Source of the DNA: Chionoecetes opilio
Taxonomy: Eukaryota; Arthropoda; Malacostraca; Decapoda; Majidae
Length of the DNA stretch: 64,000 bases
Direction of reading: 5' to 3'
Assembly: GCA_016584305.1 (NCBI GenBank)
Contig: JACEEZ010020393.1
Coordinates: forward strand, 1 to 64,000
Under the pieces are notes generated by a model. It was not told where the DNA came from and made no database searches. It saw only the letters and a list, made by a program, of their open reading frames with translations. Positions within the stretch are counted from its first letter, which is position 1, and each line of letters begins with the position of its first letter. The translations under genes and the position numbers were made by a program. This document shows, one piece after another, positions 48,061-61,026 of this stretch.

Positions 48061-50165
48061 GACTCGGGGAAAAATAGGGGTTTCTGGGGTGGGGGGTTGA
48101 GCCTGCCATGGTGGGGTTGCAGCCTGGGGGGTGGTGATGCATGGGGGTGGTGTAGGGGATTCCGTACCCTCACCCCGGGACACACGAACACACGAACACA
48201 ATAATCAATCAAAACAAACCAATGGAAAACAATCCCTTGCTTGAAGGTTCGGCCAAGTTGCTTTGCATTCCTTGTGCCTGGCCCTCTCAGCACTCCGGCC
48301 CTGGCCACACACAGACTCCCCGGCCACACCCAGGGCATGCCTCGTACAGGGGTGACAGGGGCAGTGCAGGGTGTGTGTGCAAGTAGCGGCAGGGATACAC
48401 CTCTGTCCTCCCTGCCAACACAATGACAAGCTTCGATTTTGATATGCGTCACTTTCTCTTACTGGGTACATCTTGACGACGACGACGACGACGACGACGT
48501 GCGGTGTGGCTCGTGGCGGGACGACGGCTCCCGTGCGGACTGTTGCGTTCAGCCGTCAGTGTGTGTCCCCCTCACGCCCTCCCTGCTAACCACTAGTCAC
48601 TACAGTACAGGTAGTGAGTGCATCCATATAATCTCTGATCATAAAAACTCTGCATATTCTACAACATCCCACACCGGGTACCCTCCTTCGCATTGCTCCC
48701 CTCCCTACACCCCTACACACCTCCCCTCCTTCCACCCCTACACTCACCCCTTCCTTAGACCCCCACACCCCTCCCAGCTGGCCTTTGTTGTGGTATAGTG
48801 GTGGAGGCGCCGCATAAGCAGACGCCCTATAAATGAGGTATCCTGAAAAACTCTGGGAGCGGATTGGCTCGTACAGCTATAACAATAAATATGGCCCATA
48901 CATAAATGTCTATATAACAACAGGGTGACATCTGTATCTCTATGCATTAATAACTTATGTGTATAGAATAATAAAACTATAAAAACAACCCTTATTAATA
49001 GTGTGTGTTACATGATGCAGGGTTAGGTTGCCGGACATGCGTACAACCTAAAAAACAAAACTGGAATGTCCTATTAAAGCAAATGAGGTTAAAACATATA
49101 CATCTAATATAATATAGTATTAGTATGAGTAACATAACAATAGTAATAATAATAATATATAATAAAATTCATTTATATATGTATAGCTCTAAAAAGTGGA
49201 ATGCAATGAACAGTTCATCACAAGACAAGTTACTACGGCTACTATACCTACAGTAATACTCAAACATTTGATCCGGACAGCGTGTTACAACGTGTAGCTA
49301 TCTGGGCCTCTCCGGGCACGAACTAACACATTACTACCTGTACATGGCCACACATTTGTACATTTGGGAAAATATATAGAAACCAACTGCATATGTTTTC
49401 ATCCTTTTGATATGTGATACGTAACCACTCCATGTCGAACCCCGGGGCGCTCGGACACGTAGGGGGACACGTGTGCCGCCCCCCGTGTCCGGGCCAGACG
49501 CGCCGCGTGCCGCCGCCTGTCGGCACGGTGACGTGAGGTTCGTCGACGCACGGACAAACATAAACAAACCCTCTCCACATCAAATATGGCACACCAAAAA
49601 TATGGAACATTTTGCTTACAAAGTTACAACACAAAAAAATTGGCAATGTAAGGAATGGTAACTGCACTCTGCGTAAACACAAAATGCCCAACGCACTGTG
49701 GCTGCCCAACGCTGATACACCCGGAGCTCCTATGCCCGCCCGGCCCACCTAGAGGGCCGGGCGGGGCCACTCCGACGAGGTAATGAAAACACCGTCACAC
49801 CCTTCCTGAAAACACTCCACCCTCACACCTAACATTTCCTGAACACTCATATTTTTTCACCGGGATCTCTTCTGCCGGGCTGCACTCGCATAACCCCGTA
49901 GCAGTTAGGGGGCCATTACATACCCATTCGTACCCACACACTGCCCATGCCCTTTGATCAACCCACGGGCATGTCGCAAGGAGGAGCGTACGGAGACAGA
50001 CGCACCGCCTACGCCCCCGATTAACGCGTGTATCGGCGTATCCTGGCGTCGCGGAGAGGTGTGGGGAGAGACAGACGGACAGGGCAACGTACGGAGACAC
50101 GACAGCACTTCGTAAAATAAATATTAACGTAAATAACCTGAGTTGTACGAATGACCGGTATTGTC
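48061..50165 (+). other. Sequence without recognised gene
   Basis: Includes (GAC)n 48475-48499 and an AT-rich part at 48940-49200. Frames of up to 182 codons on the - strand show no conserved domain. I see no splice-bounded exon. Confidence 0.5.
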
Positions 50166-50167
50166 CA

Positions 50168-50245
50168 TTGTGTGTGAGAGAGAGAGGGGGGGAGTAAGAG
50201 AGAGAGAGAGGAGAGAGAGAGGAGAGAGAGAGGAGAGAGGGAGGG
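50168..50245 (+). repeat. (GA)n microsatellite
   Basis: Interrupted GA tract. Confidence 0.9.
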
Positions 50246-50327
50246 TAGTTTAACTGAGCAAAATGGGAAGGAATGCAGCCACTAAGAACACTAAGAAGTA
50301 AGAAGACAAGAAGACAATGATTTAATG

Positions 50328-50392
50328 GAACAAGATAGAACATAAGAAAGCTACAAGAGGCCGTCAGACCTACACGTGGTAGTTCCTGTGAG
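50328..50392 (-). mobile_element. Short interspersed repeat, copy 2
   Basis: Reverse complement of 36230-36300, with about 90% identity by eye over CATAAGAAAGCTACAAGAGG and CCTACACGTGGTAGTTCCTG. Confidence 0.7.
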
Positions 50393-50409
50393 AGAAAAAT
50401 ACAAGAGGT

Positions 50410-50795
50410 TAAGACTGGGTTATAGAAGGGTTATAGAAGGGTTATAGAAGGGTTATTAAGGGTATTAAAGGAGGTAAGGGTGTCATATGAGGTTGGAAAA
50501 GGAAAATCTAGCTTTGTTTTCGTTTTCATTTTGGATTTTTAGGGCCTTTTTAGGATATTTTAGGGGGCCTTTTTAGGATTTTTAGGGCCTTTTTGGGAGT
50601 TATAGGGTCTTTTTAGGGGGCCTTTTTAGGATTTTTAGGGCCTTTGTGGGAGTTATAAGGTCTTTTTAGGGGGCCTTTTTAGGATTTTTGGGACCTTTAT
50701 AGAATTTTAAGGGGCCCTTTTTAGGATTTTTGGGACCTTTATAGGATTTTAAGGGGCCCTTTTTAGGATTTTGGGGCCTTTTAAGGATTTTTGTA
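50410..50795 (+). repeat. GGGTTATAGAA and GGCCTTTTTAGGATTTTTAG tandem repeats
   Basis: Four short GGGTTATAGAA units (50420-50465), then about ten diverged 20-30-bp units around GGCCTTTTTAGGATTTTTAG (50545-50790). Confidence 0.88.
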
Positions 50796-50994
50796 GGGTA
50801 AAGGAAATGAATGGCAGGATGATGACATGAGTAGTAATTCAGTGTTATTCTGGCCTCCTGTAGTGTTGTTCTAAATGATTACGTGACAAGGCCTCAGTGC
50901 ATCATGGCGGCGGTGATCATTACTCTGTCCTGTCATTCTGTTGCTGTGTGTTCAGCCTAATGCTTTGTACATGCTATGGTGGTGTTAACATTCT

Positions 50995-51263
50995 CTCACA
51001 CACACACACACACAGACGCGCACACCCCCCCAAACACACACACACATAGACACACACACAGACCCAAACACACACACACAGACCCAAACACACACACAGA
51101 ACCAAACACACACACACAGACCCAAACACACACCACAGACACACACACAGACCCAAACACACACACACACATAAGACACACACACAGACGCACACACACA
51201 CATATACACACACACACATACACACACACAGACGCACACACAGACGCACACACACACACATAG
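50995..51263 (+). repeat. (CA)n with ACAGACCCAAACACA units
   Basis: A CA microsatellite carrying a nested ~20-bp repeat ACAGACCCAAACACACACAC. Confidence 0.93.
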
Positions 51264-51540
51264 ATTCAGTGCACATTGAGAACTAACACGGATACACTAC
51301 ATGATTGGTTGTACTAGGGTTGCTGAGCTGGTCAAGATATAAGCCGTGTTTGTACGTTTCGGACAATCTGGTGTGTGCCGTGAACAGATTAAACGTCTAA
51401 CGAACACGTGTTATCTTTCTCTTTCGGTCATTTTTTGTTCGTAAATGTCGGGCGGTTAAATAAAGCTATCAGGCCGACCTAACGACTAACCTAACTACAG
51501 TATATAACAGGCGATGAACCGTAAATATCGACGCGGAAAT
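51264..51540 (+). other. Sequence without recognised gene
   Basis: No exon or repeat family recognised. Confidence 0.5.
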
Positions 51541-52190
51541 TCTACGGTCTGCATATTGTACTTTTGAGCTTGGGGTGTCGATATGTTGATTGGAAAATAT
51601 TATCTACTTTTGAGTTTGAGATATGATGAAAACTGTGACTGGAAAAAAACATGTACTTTTTCTTAGTTTGATATATAAGAATGGCGATTGAAGAAAAAAA
51701 ACACGGACTTTTTTTTAGTTCGATATATGAAAATTACGATCGAAATATTTTTTTTTTACTTTTGAGTTTGATATCTGAAAATGGCGATAGCAAAAAAAAC
51801 GATGTATTTTTTCTTAGTTAGATATATGAAAACGGCAGCTGAAAAAAAAATATGGATGTAATTTTGAGTTCGCGATATGAGAATTGTGATCGGAAAAAAA
51901 ATGTGTGTTTTTGAGTTCGATATATAAAAATTGTGGCTTGAAAAAACACATGTATTTTTTTTAGTTTAATATATAAGAATGGCGATTGAAAAAAAAACCA
52001 TGTACTTTTTCTTAGTTAGATATATGAAAATTACGATAAATAAATTTTTTTACTTTTGAGTTTTAATATCTGAAAATGGCGATAGCAAAAAAACGATATA
52101 TTTTTTCTTAGTTAGATATATGAAAACGGCAGCTGAAAAAAAAATATGGATGTATTTTTGAGTTCGCGATATGAAAATTATGATCTAAAA
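51541..52190 (+). repeat. Diverged ~60-bp tandem repeat, about 11 copies
   Basis: Units built on TTTTTTAGTTNGATATATGA + AAATGGCGATNGAAAAAAA. Strong divergence between units suggests an old array. Two neighbouring blocks (51721-51890 and 52015-52185) are near-identical, so a later larger duplication occurred. Confidence 0.88.
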
Positions 52191-52384
52191 TGACGTAATA
52201 AAATAGTTATGATTGAGTATATGGCACAAAAATATCATGGTGGAAAATCGTACGGCTTTTGACGTTTACGACAGATCACCGTACCAACACATACACCGTC
52301 GCTTCTAAGTCTCCGGTCTATGAGTTAGTTTTAGAGGTAGAGGTATACGTACAGTTAGAGGTCTGGAGTAGAGGTAGTACTAGG

Positions 52385-54310
52385 GTGACATGGAGTATGG
52401 CTATGGTAACATCAAACTATATGTGGTAACTGTGTACTTTCCTGGAGTATGGCTATGGTAACTGTGTACTTTCCTGGAGTATGGCTATGGTAACATCAAA
52501 CTATATGTGGTAACTGTGTACTTTCCTGGAGTATGGCTATGGTAACTGTGTACTTTCCTGGAGTATGGCTATGGTAACATCAAACTATATGTGGTAACTG
52601 TGTACTTTCCTGGAGTATGGCTATGGTAACATCAAACTATATGTGGTAACTGTGTACTTTCCTGGAGTATAGCTATGGTAACTGTTTACTTTCCTGTAGT
52701 ATGGCTATAATATATGTGGTAACTGTGTACTTTCCTGGAGTATGGCTATAATATATGTGGTAACTGTGTACTTTCCTGGAGTTTGGCTATGGTTACATCA
52801 AACTATATGTGGTAACTGTGTACTTTCCTGGAGTATGGCTATGGTAACATCAAACTATATGTGGTAACTGTGTACTTTCCTGGAGTATAGCTATGGTAAC
52901 TGTTTACTTTCCTGTAGTATGGCTATAATATATGTGGTAACTGTGTACTTTCCTGGAGTATGGCTATAATATATGTGGTAACTGTGTACTTTCCTGGAGT
53001 ATGGCTATAATATATGTGGTAACTGTGTACTTTCCTGGAGTATAGCTATGGTAACTGTGTACTTTCCTGGAGTATGGCTATAATATATGTGGTAACTGTG
53101 TACTTTCCTGGAGTATGGCTATAATATATGTGGTAACTGTGTACTTTCCTGGAGTATGGCAATAATATATGTGGTAACTGTGTACTTTCCTGGAGTATGG
53201 CAATAATATATGTGGTAACTGTGTACTTTCCTGGAGTATGGCAATAATATATGTGGTAACTGTGTACTTTCCTGGAGTATGGCTATAATATATGTGGTAA
53301 CTGTGTACTTTCCTGGAGTATGGCAATAATATATGTGGTAACTGTGTACTTTCCTGGAGTATGGCAATAATATATGTGGTAACTGTGTACTTTCCTGGAG
53401 TATGGCAATAATATATGTGGTAACTGTGTACTTTCCTGGAGTTTGGCTATAATATATGTGGTAACTGTGTACTTTCCTGGAGTTTGGCTATAATATATGT
53501 GGTAACTGTGTACTTTCCTGGAGTTTGGCAATAATATATGTGGTAACTGTGTACTTTCCTGGAGTTTGGCTATAATATATGTGGTAACTGTGTACTTTCC
53601 TGGAGTTTGGCAATAATATATGTGGTAACTGTGTACTTTCCTGGAGTATGGCAATAATATATGTGGTAACTGTGTACTTTCCTGGAGTATGGCAATAATA
53701 TATGTGGTAACTGTGTACTTTCCTGGAGTATGGCAATAATATATGTGGTAACTGTGTACTTTCCTGGAGTTTGGCTATAATATATGTGGTAACTGTGTAC
53801 TTTCCTGGAGTTTGGCTATAATATATGTGGTAACTGTGTACTTTCCTGGAGTTTGGCAATAATATATGTGGTAACTGTGTACTTTCCTGGAGTTTGGCTA
53901 TAATATATGTGGTAACTGTGTACTTTCCTGGAGTTTGGCAATAATATATGTGGTAACTGTGTACTTTCCTGGAGTTTGGCTATGGTTACATCAAACTATA
54001 TGTGGTAACTGTGTACTTTCCTGGAGTTTGGCTATAATATATGTGGTAACTGTGTACTTTCCTGGAGTTTGGCTATGGTTGCATCAAAATATATGTGGTA
54101 ACTGTGTACTTTCCTGGAGTTTGGCTATGGTTGCATCAAACTATATGTGGTAACTGTGTACTTTCCTGGAGTTTGGCTATAATATATGTGGTAACTGTGT
54201 ACTTTCCTGGAGTTTGGCTATGGTTGCATCAAAATATATGTGGTAACTGTGTACTTTCCTGGAGTTTGGCTATGGTTGCATCAAAATAGATGTGGTAACT
54301 GTGTACTTTC
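52385..54310 (+). repeat. 41-bp minisatellite, 1.9 kb
   Basis: Unit CTGGAGTATGGCTATAATAT + ATGTGGTAACTGTGTACTTTC, with a longer variant carrying ATGGTAACATCAAACT. The 3 x 41 = 123-bp phase keeps frames open; repetitive frames are artefacts. Confidence 0.97.
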
Positions 54311-54340
54311 CTAACCTTGTGGCTTGTGATCGCTTGACAA

Positions 54341-54885
54341 TAAACCCCTTGAGACCCAGAACGTAATTGTATTTTAGCTACCATTAGACGATTTGTAGTG
54401 ACTATAAGCAATATTTTATAGCTATGACCTGTTTAGTATCCTTGTCCACTAACTCATTTGGTATATTCAGTGACTTTTCTTAATTTTATGGCTAACAACA
54501 GACGATTTGTAGTGACTATAAGCAATATTTTATAGCTATGACCTGTTTAGTATCCTTGTCCACTAACTAATGTGGTATATTCAGTGACTTTTCGTAATTT
54601 TATGGCTAATTACAGACGATTTGTAGTGACTATAAGCAATATTTTATAGCTATGACCTGTTTAGTATCCTTGTCCACTAACTAATGTGGTATATTCAGTG
54701 ACTTTTCGTAATTTTATGGCTAATTACAGACGATTTGTAGTGACTATAAGCAATATTTTATAGCTATGACCTGTTTAGTATCCTTGTCCACTAACTCATT
54801 TGGTATATTCAGTGACTTTTCGTAATTTTAGGGCTAACAGATAATTTTATATGTTAATGGAAAGATCTGGGCGTGAAGGAGTTAA
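54341..54885 (+). mobile_element. TTAA-MITE copy 8 with four-fold 114-bp internal duplication
   Basis: Ends match the family (AAACCCCTTGAGACCCAGAA ... GATCTGGGCGTGAAGGAGTTAA). The central part from GACGATTTGTAGTGACTATA to TAATTTTATGGCTAA is present four times with starts at 54387, 54501, 54615 and 54729, an exact 114-bp period. Confidence 0.93.
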
Positions 54886-55228
54886 GTATAGATGTATCTA
54901 ATCAAACTAAATTTTCTACCGGTTATGAGAGCAGCTGAGAAAAATGTAATACGCCAAGATTTTAATACATGATAGAAATTCAGGATTATTTTATGCCTTT
55001 TACGATCTATCTATCTACGACGCCCTAGATTCCTATGACGATATGAATGACGGAATATTACGTACTTATAGAAAATGAACGGTAATTCTAAAACGACTGA
55101 AATATTGTAGTTCCGTGACGACGACTTTAAAAAACGTACGTGAATGGATGCCGCTGTGAAGAATATACTTGAAGACGATGAAAAGAGTTGATAAAATGGC
55201 ACCTCAAAAACTATATATAAGAAGTGTG
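54886..55228 (+). other. AT-rich sequence without recognised gene
   Basis: No motif recognised. The phrase AAATGGCACCTCAAAAACTATAT (near 55195) recurs as AAATGGCGCCTCAAAAAATATAT near 60559 and as TGTCACCTCAAAAAATAAAATAT near 62103, so it belongs to an unnamed dispersed repeat. Confidence 0.55.
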
Positions 55229-57492
55229 TTTTGCAATTAACTGGGTGTTTTGCAATTAACTGAGTGTGTTTTCCTATTAACTGAGTGTGTTTTCCTATTA
55301 ACTGAGTGTGTTTTCCAATTAACTGAGTGTGTTTTCCAATTAACTGAGTGTGTTTTCCAATTAACTGAGTGTGTTTTCCTATTAAATGAGTGTGTTTTGC
55401 AATTAACTGAGTGTGTTTTCCTATTAACTGAGTGTTTTGCAATTAACTGAGTGTGTTTTCCTATTAACTGAGTGTGTTTTGCAATTAACTGAGTGTGTTT
55501 TCCAATTAACTGAGTGTGTTTTCCTATTAACTGAGTGTGTTTTGCAATTAACTGAGTGTGTTTTCCAATTAACTGAGTGTGTTTTCCTATTAACTGAGTG
55601 TGTTTTGCAATTAACTGAGTGTGTTTTCCTATTAACTGAGTGTGTTTTGCAATTAACTGAGTGTGTTTTCCAATTAACTTTGTGTGTTTTCCTATTAACT
55701 GAGTGTGTTTTGCAATTAACTGAGTGTGTTTCCCAATTAACTGAGTGTGTTTTCCTATTAACTGAGTGTGTTTTGCAATTAACTGAGTGTGTTTTCCAAT
55801 TAACTGAGTGTGTTTTGCAATTAACTGAGTGTTTTGCAATTAACTGAGTGTTTTGCAATTAACTGAGTGTGTTTTCCAATTAACTGAGTGTGTTTTCCAA
55901 TGAACTGAGTGTGTTTTCCAATGAACTGAGTGTGTTTTCCTATTAACTGAGTGTGTTTTCCAATTAACTGAGTGTGTTTTCCAATTAACTGAGTGTTTTC
56001 CAATGAACTGAGTGTGTTTTCCAATGAACTGAGTGTGTTTTCCAATGAACTGAGTGTGTTTTCCAATTAACTGAGTGTGTTTTCCAATGAACTGAGTGTG
56101 TTTTCCAATTAACTGAGTGTGTTTTCCTATTAACTGAGTGCGTTTTCCAGTTAACTGAGTGTGTTTTGCAATTAACTGAGTGTTTTCCAATTAACTGAGT
56201 GTGTTTTCCTATTAACTGAGTGTGTTTTGCAATTAACTGAGTGTGTTTTCCTATTAACTGAGTGTGTTTTCCAATAACTGAGTGTGTTTTCCAATTAACT
56301 GAGTGTTTTTTGCAATGAACTGAGTGTGTTTTCCAATGAACTGAGTGTGTTTTCCAATGAACTGAGTGTGTTTTCCAATGAACTGAGTGTGTTTTCCAAT
56401 GAACTGAGTGTGTTTTCCAATGAACTGAGTGTGTTTTCCAATGAACTGAGTGTGTTTTCCAATGAACTGAGTGTGTTTTCCAATGAACTGAGTGTGTTTT
56501 CCAATGAACTGAGTGTTTTGCAATTAACTGAGTGTTTTGCAATTAACTGAGTGTTTTGCAATTAACTGAGTGTTTTGCAATTAACTGAGTGTTTTGCAAT
56601 TAACTGAGTGTTTTGCAATTAACTGAGTGTTTTGCAATTAACTGAGTGTTTTGTAATTAACTGAGTGTTTTGCAATTAACTGAGTGTTTTGCAATTAACT
56701 GAGTGTTTTTTGTAATTAACCGAGTGTGTTTTGCAATTAACTGAGTGTGTTTTGCAATTAACGGAGTGTTTTTTGCAATTAACTGAGTGTGTTTTGCAAT
56801 TAACTGAGTGTTTTTTGCAATTAACTGAGTGTGTTTTGCAATTAACTGAGTGTGTTTTGCAATTAACTGAGTGTGTTTTCCAATTAACTGAGTGTTTTCC
56901 AATTAACTGAGTGTGTTTTGCAATTAACTGAGTGTTTTGCAATTAACTGAGTGTTTTGCAATTAACTGAGTGTGTTTTCCAATTAACTGAGTGTTTTGCA
57001 ATTAACTGAGTGTGTTTTCCAATTAACTGAGTGTTTTGCAATTAACTGAGTGTGTTTTGCAATTAACTGAGTGTTTTGCAATTAACTGAGTGTGTTTTGC
57101 AATTAACTGAGTGTGTTTTCCAATTAACTGAGTGTGTTTTCCTATTAACTGAGTGTGTTTTCCTATTAACTGAGTGTGTTTTCCAATTAACTGAGTGTGT
57201 TTTCCAATTAACTGAGTGTGTTTTCCAATTAACTGAGTGTGTTTTCCAATTAACTGAGTGTGTTTTCCTATTAACTGAGTGTGTTTTCCAATTAACTGAG
57301 TGTGTTTTCCAATTAACTGAGTGTGTTTTCCAATTAACTGAGTGTGTTTTCCAATTAACTGAGTGTGTTTTCCTATTAACTGAGTGTGTTTTCCAATTAA
57401 CTGAGTGTTTTCCAATTAACTGAGTGTATTTTCCAATTAACTGAGTGTGTTTTCCAATTAACTGAGTGTGTTTTCCAATTAACTGAGTGTGT
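55229..57492 (+). repeat. 19/21-bp minisatellite, 2.26 kb
   Basis: Unit TTTTCCAATTAACTGAGTGT + G, alternating with TTTTCCTATTAAC, TTTTGCAATTAAC and TTTTCCAATGAAC variants. The 19-base form lacks GT. More than 100 units, with homogeneous local blocks. All frames here are artefacts. Confidence 0.98.
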
Positions 57493-57694
57493 TCTGAGGG
57501 TAGGAAGGATAAAAATGATGGATATTTACCGAAAATAGAAAAAAACCGAGGTATGTATTGTAACTTTCACACGGACGACTAAAAACCGCACTGACAACGA
57601 TATGAAAACTGAGACTTTTAAGATTATAAACTCTAAGAAAATTATCGGATATTAAAAGACGCAAATCCCTGCTCATAGATATGGCTGTGTGACT

Positions 57695-58826
57695 ACTGAT
57701 CTAGGCACTGGCATGACACTGGCATAACACTGGCATGACACTGACCTAGGCACTGCCATAACACTGACCTAGGCACTGGCATGACACTGACCTAGGCACT
57801 GGCATAACACTGGCATGACACTGACCTAGGCACTGGCATAACACTGGCATGACACTGACCTAGGCACTGGCATAACACTGACCTAGGCACTGGCATGACA
57901 CTGACCTAGGCACTGGCATGACACTGGCATAACACTGGCATGACACTGACCTAGGTACTGGCATAACACTGACCTAGGCACTGGCATAACACTGACCTAG
58001 GCACTGGCATGACACTGGCATGACACTGACCTAGGCACTGGCATGACACTGGCATAACACTGACCTAGGCACTGGCATAACACTGACCTAGGCACTGGCA
58101 TAACACTGACCTAGGCACTGGCATAACACTGACCTAGGCACTGGCATAACACTGACCTAGGCACTGGCATAACACTGACCTAGGCACTGGCATGACACTG
58201 ACCTAGGCACTGGCATGACACTGGCATAACACTGACCTAGGCACTGGCATAACACTGACCTAGGCACTGGCATGACACTGGCATAACACTGACCTAGGCA
58301 CTGGCATGACATTGGCATAACACTGACCTAGGCACTGGCATGACACTGGCATAACACTGACCTAGGCACTGGCATGACACTGGCATAACACTGACCTAGG
58401 CACTGGCATAACACTGACCTAGGCACTGGCATGACACTGACCTAGGCACTGGCATGACACTGGCATAACACTGACCTAGGCACTGGCATGGCACTGGCAT
58501 AACACTGACCTAGGCACTGGCATAACACTGACCTAGGCACTGGCATGACACTGGCATGGCACTGGCATAACACTGACCTAGGCACTGACATAACACTGAC
58601 CTAGGCACTGGCATAACACTGGCATGGCACTGGCATAACACTGACCTAGGCACTGGCATAACACTGACCTAGGCACTGGCATAACACTGGCATGGCACTG
58701 GCATAACACTGACCTAGGCACTGGCATAACACTGACCTAGGCACTGGCATAACACTGACCTAGGCACTGGCATGACACTGGCATGGCACTGGCATAACAC
58801 TGACCTAGGCACTGGCATAACACTTA
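57695..58826 (+). repeat. CACTGACCTAGG / CACTGGCATAA minisatellite, 1.1 kb
   Basis: Two short modules, CACTGACCTAGG and CACTGGCATAA (or CACTGGCATGA), alternate in variable order. ACCTAGGC carries an AvrII site in each unit. Confidence 0.97.
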
Positions 58827-58845
58827 ACACACTTAACATTTAGGG

Positions 58846-59433
58846 GAGGCGGTAGCAGAGTGGTTAGCGTCACCGGGTGGCGTGCTTGGTGACCTGAGTT
58901 CGATCCCGAGTGAGACCCAGAAATCCACTTGAAATCTTTCTGCACCGTCTATCGTGGCCTAAGAACACCCACATGCTGCCCATCAACTCTGCCTTGTATG
59001 GCGAGTGTATGGGAGGACACAGGGGGGCGGCATGAGCCTCTAATCACAGGCGTCACTATAACAATCCTGCCTGCGCCACCACGGGCGAGGGCCAACCATC
59101 ACAGCCCTCAAGTGTGCCTCCAGGGCCTACCATCACAGCCCTCAAGTGTGCCTCCAGGGCCTACCATCACAGCCCTCAAGTGTGCCTCCAGGGCCTACCA
59201 TCACAGCCCTCAAGTGTGCCTCCAGGGCCTACCATCACAGCCCTCAAGTGTGCCTCCAGGGCCAACCATCACAGCCCTCAAGTGTGCCTCCAGGGCCTGC
59301 CATCACAGCCCTCAAGTGTGCCTCCAGGGCCAACCATCACAGCCCTCAAGTGAACCTCCAGGGCCTGCCATCCCACCCCTGGGTCACTGTCTACACGCGC
59401 TATAGGCACAAATGTGTAAAAAAAAAAAAAAGT
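58846..59433 (+). mobile_element. tRNA-derived SINE with internal minisatellite
   Basis: The 5' head GGTAGCAGAGTGGTTAGCG fits a pol III A box and GAGTTCGATCCCGAG fits a B box (GTTCGATCC), spaced about 35 bases apart as in tRNA genes. The body leads into eight units of about 36 bases (ACCATCACAGCCCTCAAGTG + TGCCTCCAGGGCCT, 59095-59365). The element closes with GGGTCACTGTCTACACGCGC + TATAGGCACAAATGTGTAAAAAAA. The 3' end matches 2632-2748. Confidence 0.87.
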
Positions 59434-59840
59434 AAATAAAGTCTACGGCAAGTATAAAATAACGACACTGAAGAGACTGACTCGTATAACGATAAAATAT
59501 ATAAATAGCTACCGGTAGATATAAAAGAATGGCTTTGAGTGGTTAAATAAAGTTGTAATCTATCTTCTGCTTCACTGCCTATGACCTCATCAAGAATATA
59601 ACACTACTAGGCTAAAATAATAAACCTCATCAAGAATATAACACTACTAGGCTAAAATAATAAACCTCATAAAAACCTAAATCATAAAAATAAATGACAA
59701 AAAAACGATATAATAAAACAATAATAAAAACCGATAAAAAAATATAAACGCCACAATAAATATAAACGCCACAATAAATATAAACACTACAATAAAATTT
59801 CCTTCGTTTATAATTTCTAGCATCAAACGCAAATAAATAT
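59434..59840 (+). other. AT-rich sequence with short duplications
   Basis: A 48-bp duplication CCTCATCAAGAATATAACAC (59585 and 59626) and three TATAAACGCCACAATAAA units near 59745. No gene. Confidence 0.75.
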
Positions 59841-59844
59841 TGTC

Positions 59845-60112
59845 CTTCCTCACCTAATAATAACCTTCCTAATCTAATAATAACCTTCCTAACCTAATAA
59901 TAACCTTCCTAACCTAATAATAACCTTCCTAACCTAATAATAACTTTCCTAACCTAATAATAACCTTCCTAACCTAATAATAACCTTCCTAACCTAATAA
60001 CCTTCCTAACCTAATAATAACCTTCCTCACCTAATAATAACCTTCCTAACCTAATAATAACCTTCCTAACCTAATAACCTTCCTAACCTAATAATAACCT
60101 TCCTAACCGGTC
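59845..60112 (+). repeat. 20-bp minisatellite
   Basis: Unit AATAATAACCTTCCTAACCT, about 13 copies. Confidence 0.96.
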
Positions 60113-60280
60113 TACCTAATAAAGAACATAACACTACGGCAATAATTTCTTTCGTATATCATTTCTAGCATCGCAATTCGCAACAAACGCAAGGCAATGG
60201 ACGGCAGATAAACACATAACACGATCAATAAACTGTCTACGTTACTTGACTAAACTTCGTCCTCCGCTCACCGCTCGAGT

Positions 60281-60493
60281 TTAACCCCTTGAGACCCAGA
60301 ACATAATTTCCATTGTAATTTGGGTGACATTAGATGATTTGTAGTGACTATAAGCAATGTTTTATAGCTATGACCTGTTTAGTATCCTTGTCCACTAAAT
60401 CATTTGGTATATTCAGTGACTTTTCGTTATTTTAAGGCTCGACAACAGACGATTTTTATATAGCAAGGAAAGATCTGGGCGTGAAGGGGGTAA
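60281..60493 (+). mobile_element. TTAA-MITE copy 9
   Basis: Starts TTAACCCCTTGAGACCCAGA and ends GATCTGGGCGTGAAGGGGGTAA. Confidence 0.87.
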
Positions 60494-60693
60494 GATATGA
60501 TAACAGTTTGATTGATCTCCTAAATTCTGGTCTGTGTTATGATAATACTTAATGATAAAATGGCGCCTCAAAAAATATATGTGAAATTGTTAAAAAAAAT
60601 AATAATATTTAAATGCCAATGAACTGAGTGTGTTCTGAGGTCCCGGGGGGCAGGGAAAAAAAAAAGAAAAAAAAAGGAAAATGCTTAAAAAAA

Positions 60694-60852
60694 TACAGTA
60701 AAACCTCTCATATTGGGACTAATTGGGCCAAGGAGTGGTCCGAGTAATGCAAGGATCCGAATAATGGGGGGATTATATAGGGGGGGATATGTAAAAAAAG
60801 AAAAAAAAAAAAAAAAATCTAGGTGTATATATTAGCTAGGACATTTCGACCC

Positions 60853-60905
<53 letters not shown>

Positions 60906-61026
60906 AGGTGTATATTATATATTAGCTAGGAAATTTCGACCCCTAAAAAAAAAAAAATAAAAAAAGAAGAAAAAAAAAAGAGGAGGTCCGAATAATGAGG
61001 GTCCGAATACGAGAGGTTTTACTGTA
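60694..61026 (+). mobile_element. pogo-like MITE copy 2
   Basis: The same termini as 39464-39733 (TACAGTAAAACCTCTCATAT / ATACGAGAGGTTTTACTGTA) and the same inner AATTGGGCCAAGGAGTGGTC. Its poly(A) tracts are longer (about 45 A at 60857-60901). Confidence 0.88.

Noticed and set aside
49323..50343. Frames of 141 and 182 codons on the - strand
   Set aside because: No recognisable motif, and composition does not differ from flanking non-coding DNA.
55229..57492. Regular short repeats considered as a CRISPR-like array
   Set aside because: There are no unique spacers; the units are simple head-to-tail copies of 19/21 bases in eukaryotic DNA.
58846..58920. Stand-alone tRNA gene
   Set aside because: A and B boxes are present, but the sequence continues into a repetitive body and poly(A) tail and a cloverleaf with proper acceptor stem is not evident. 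It fits a SINE head.
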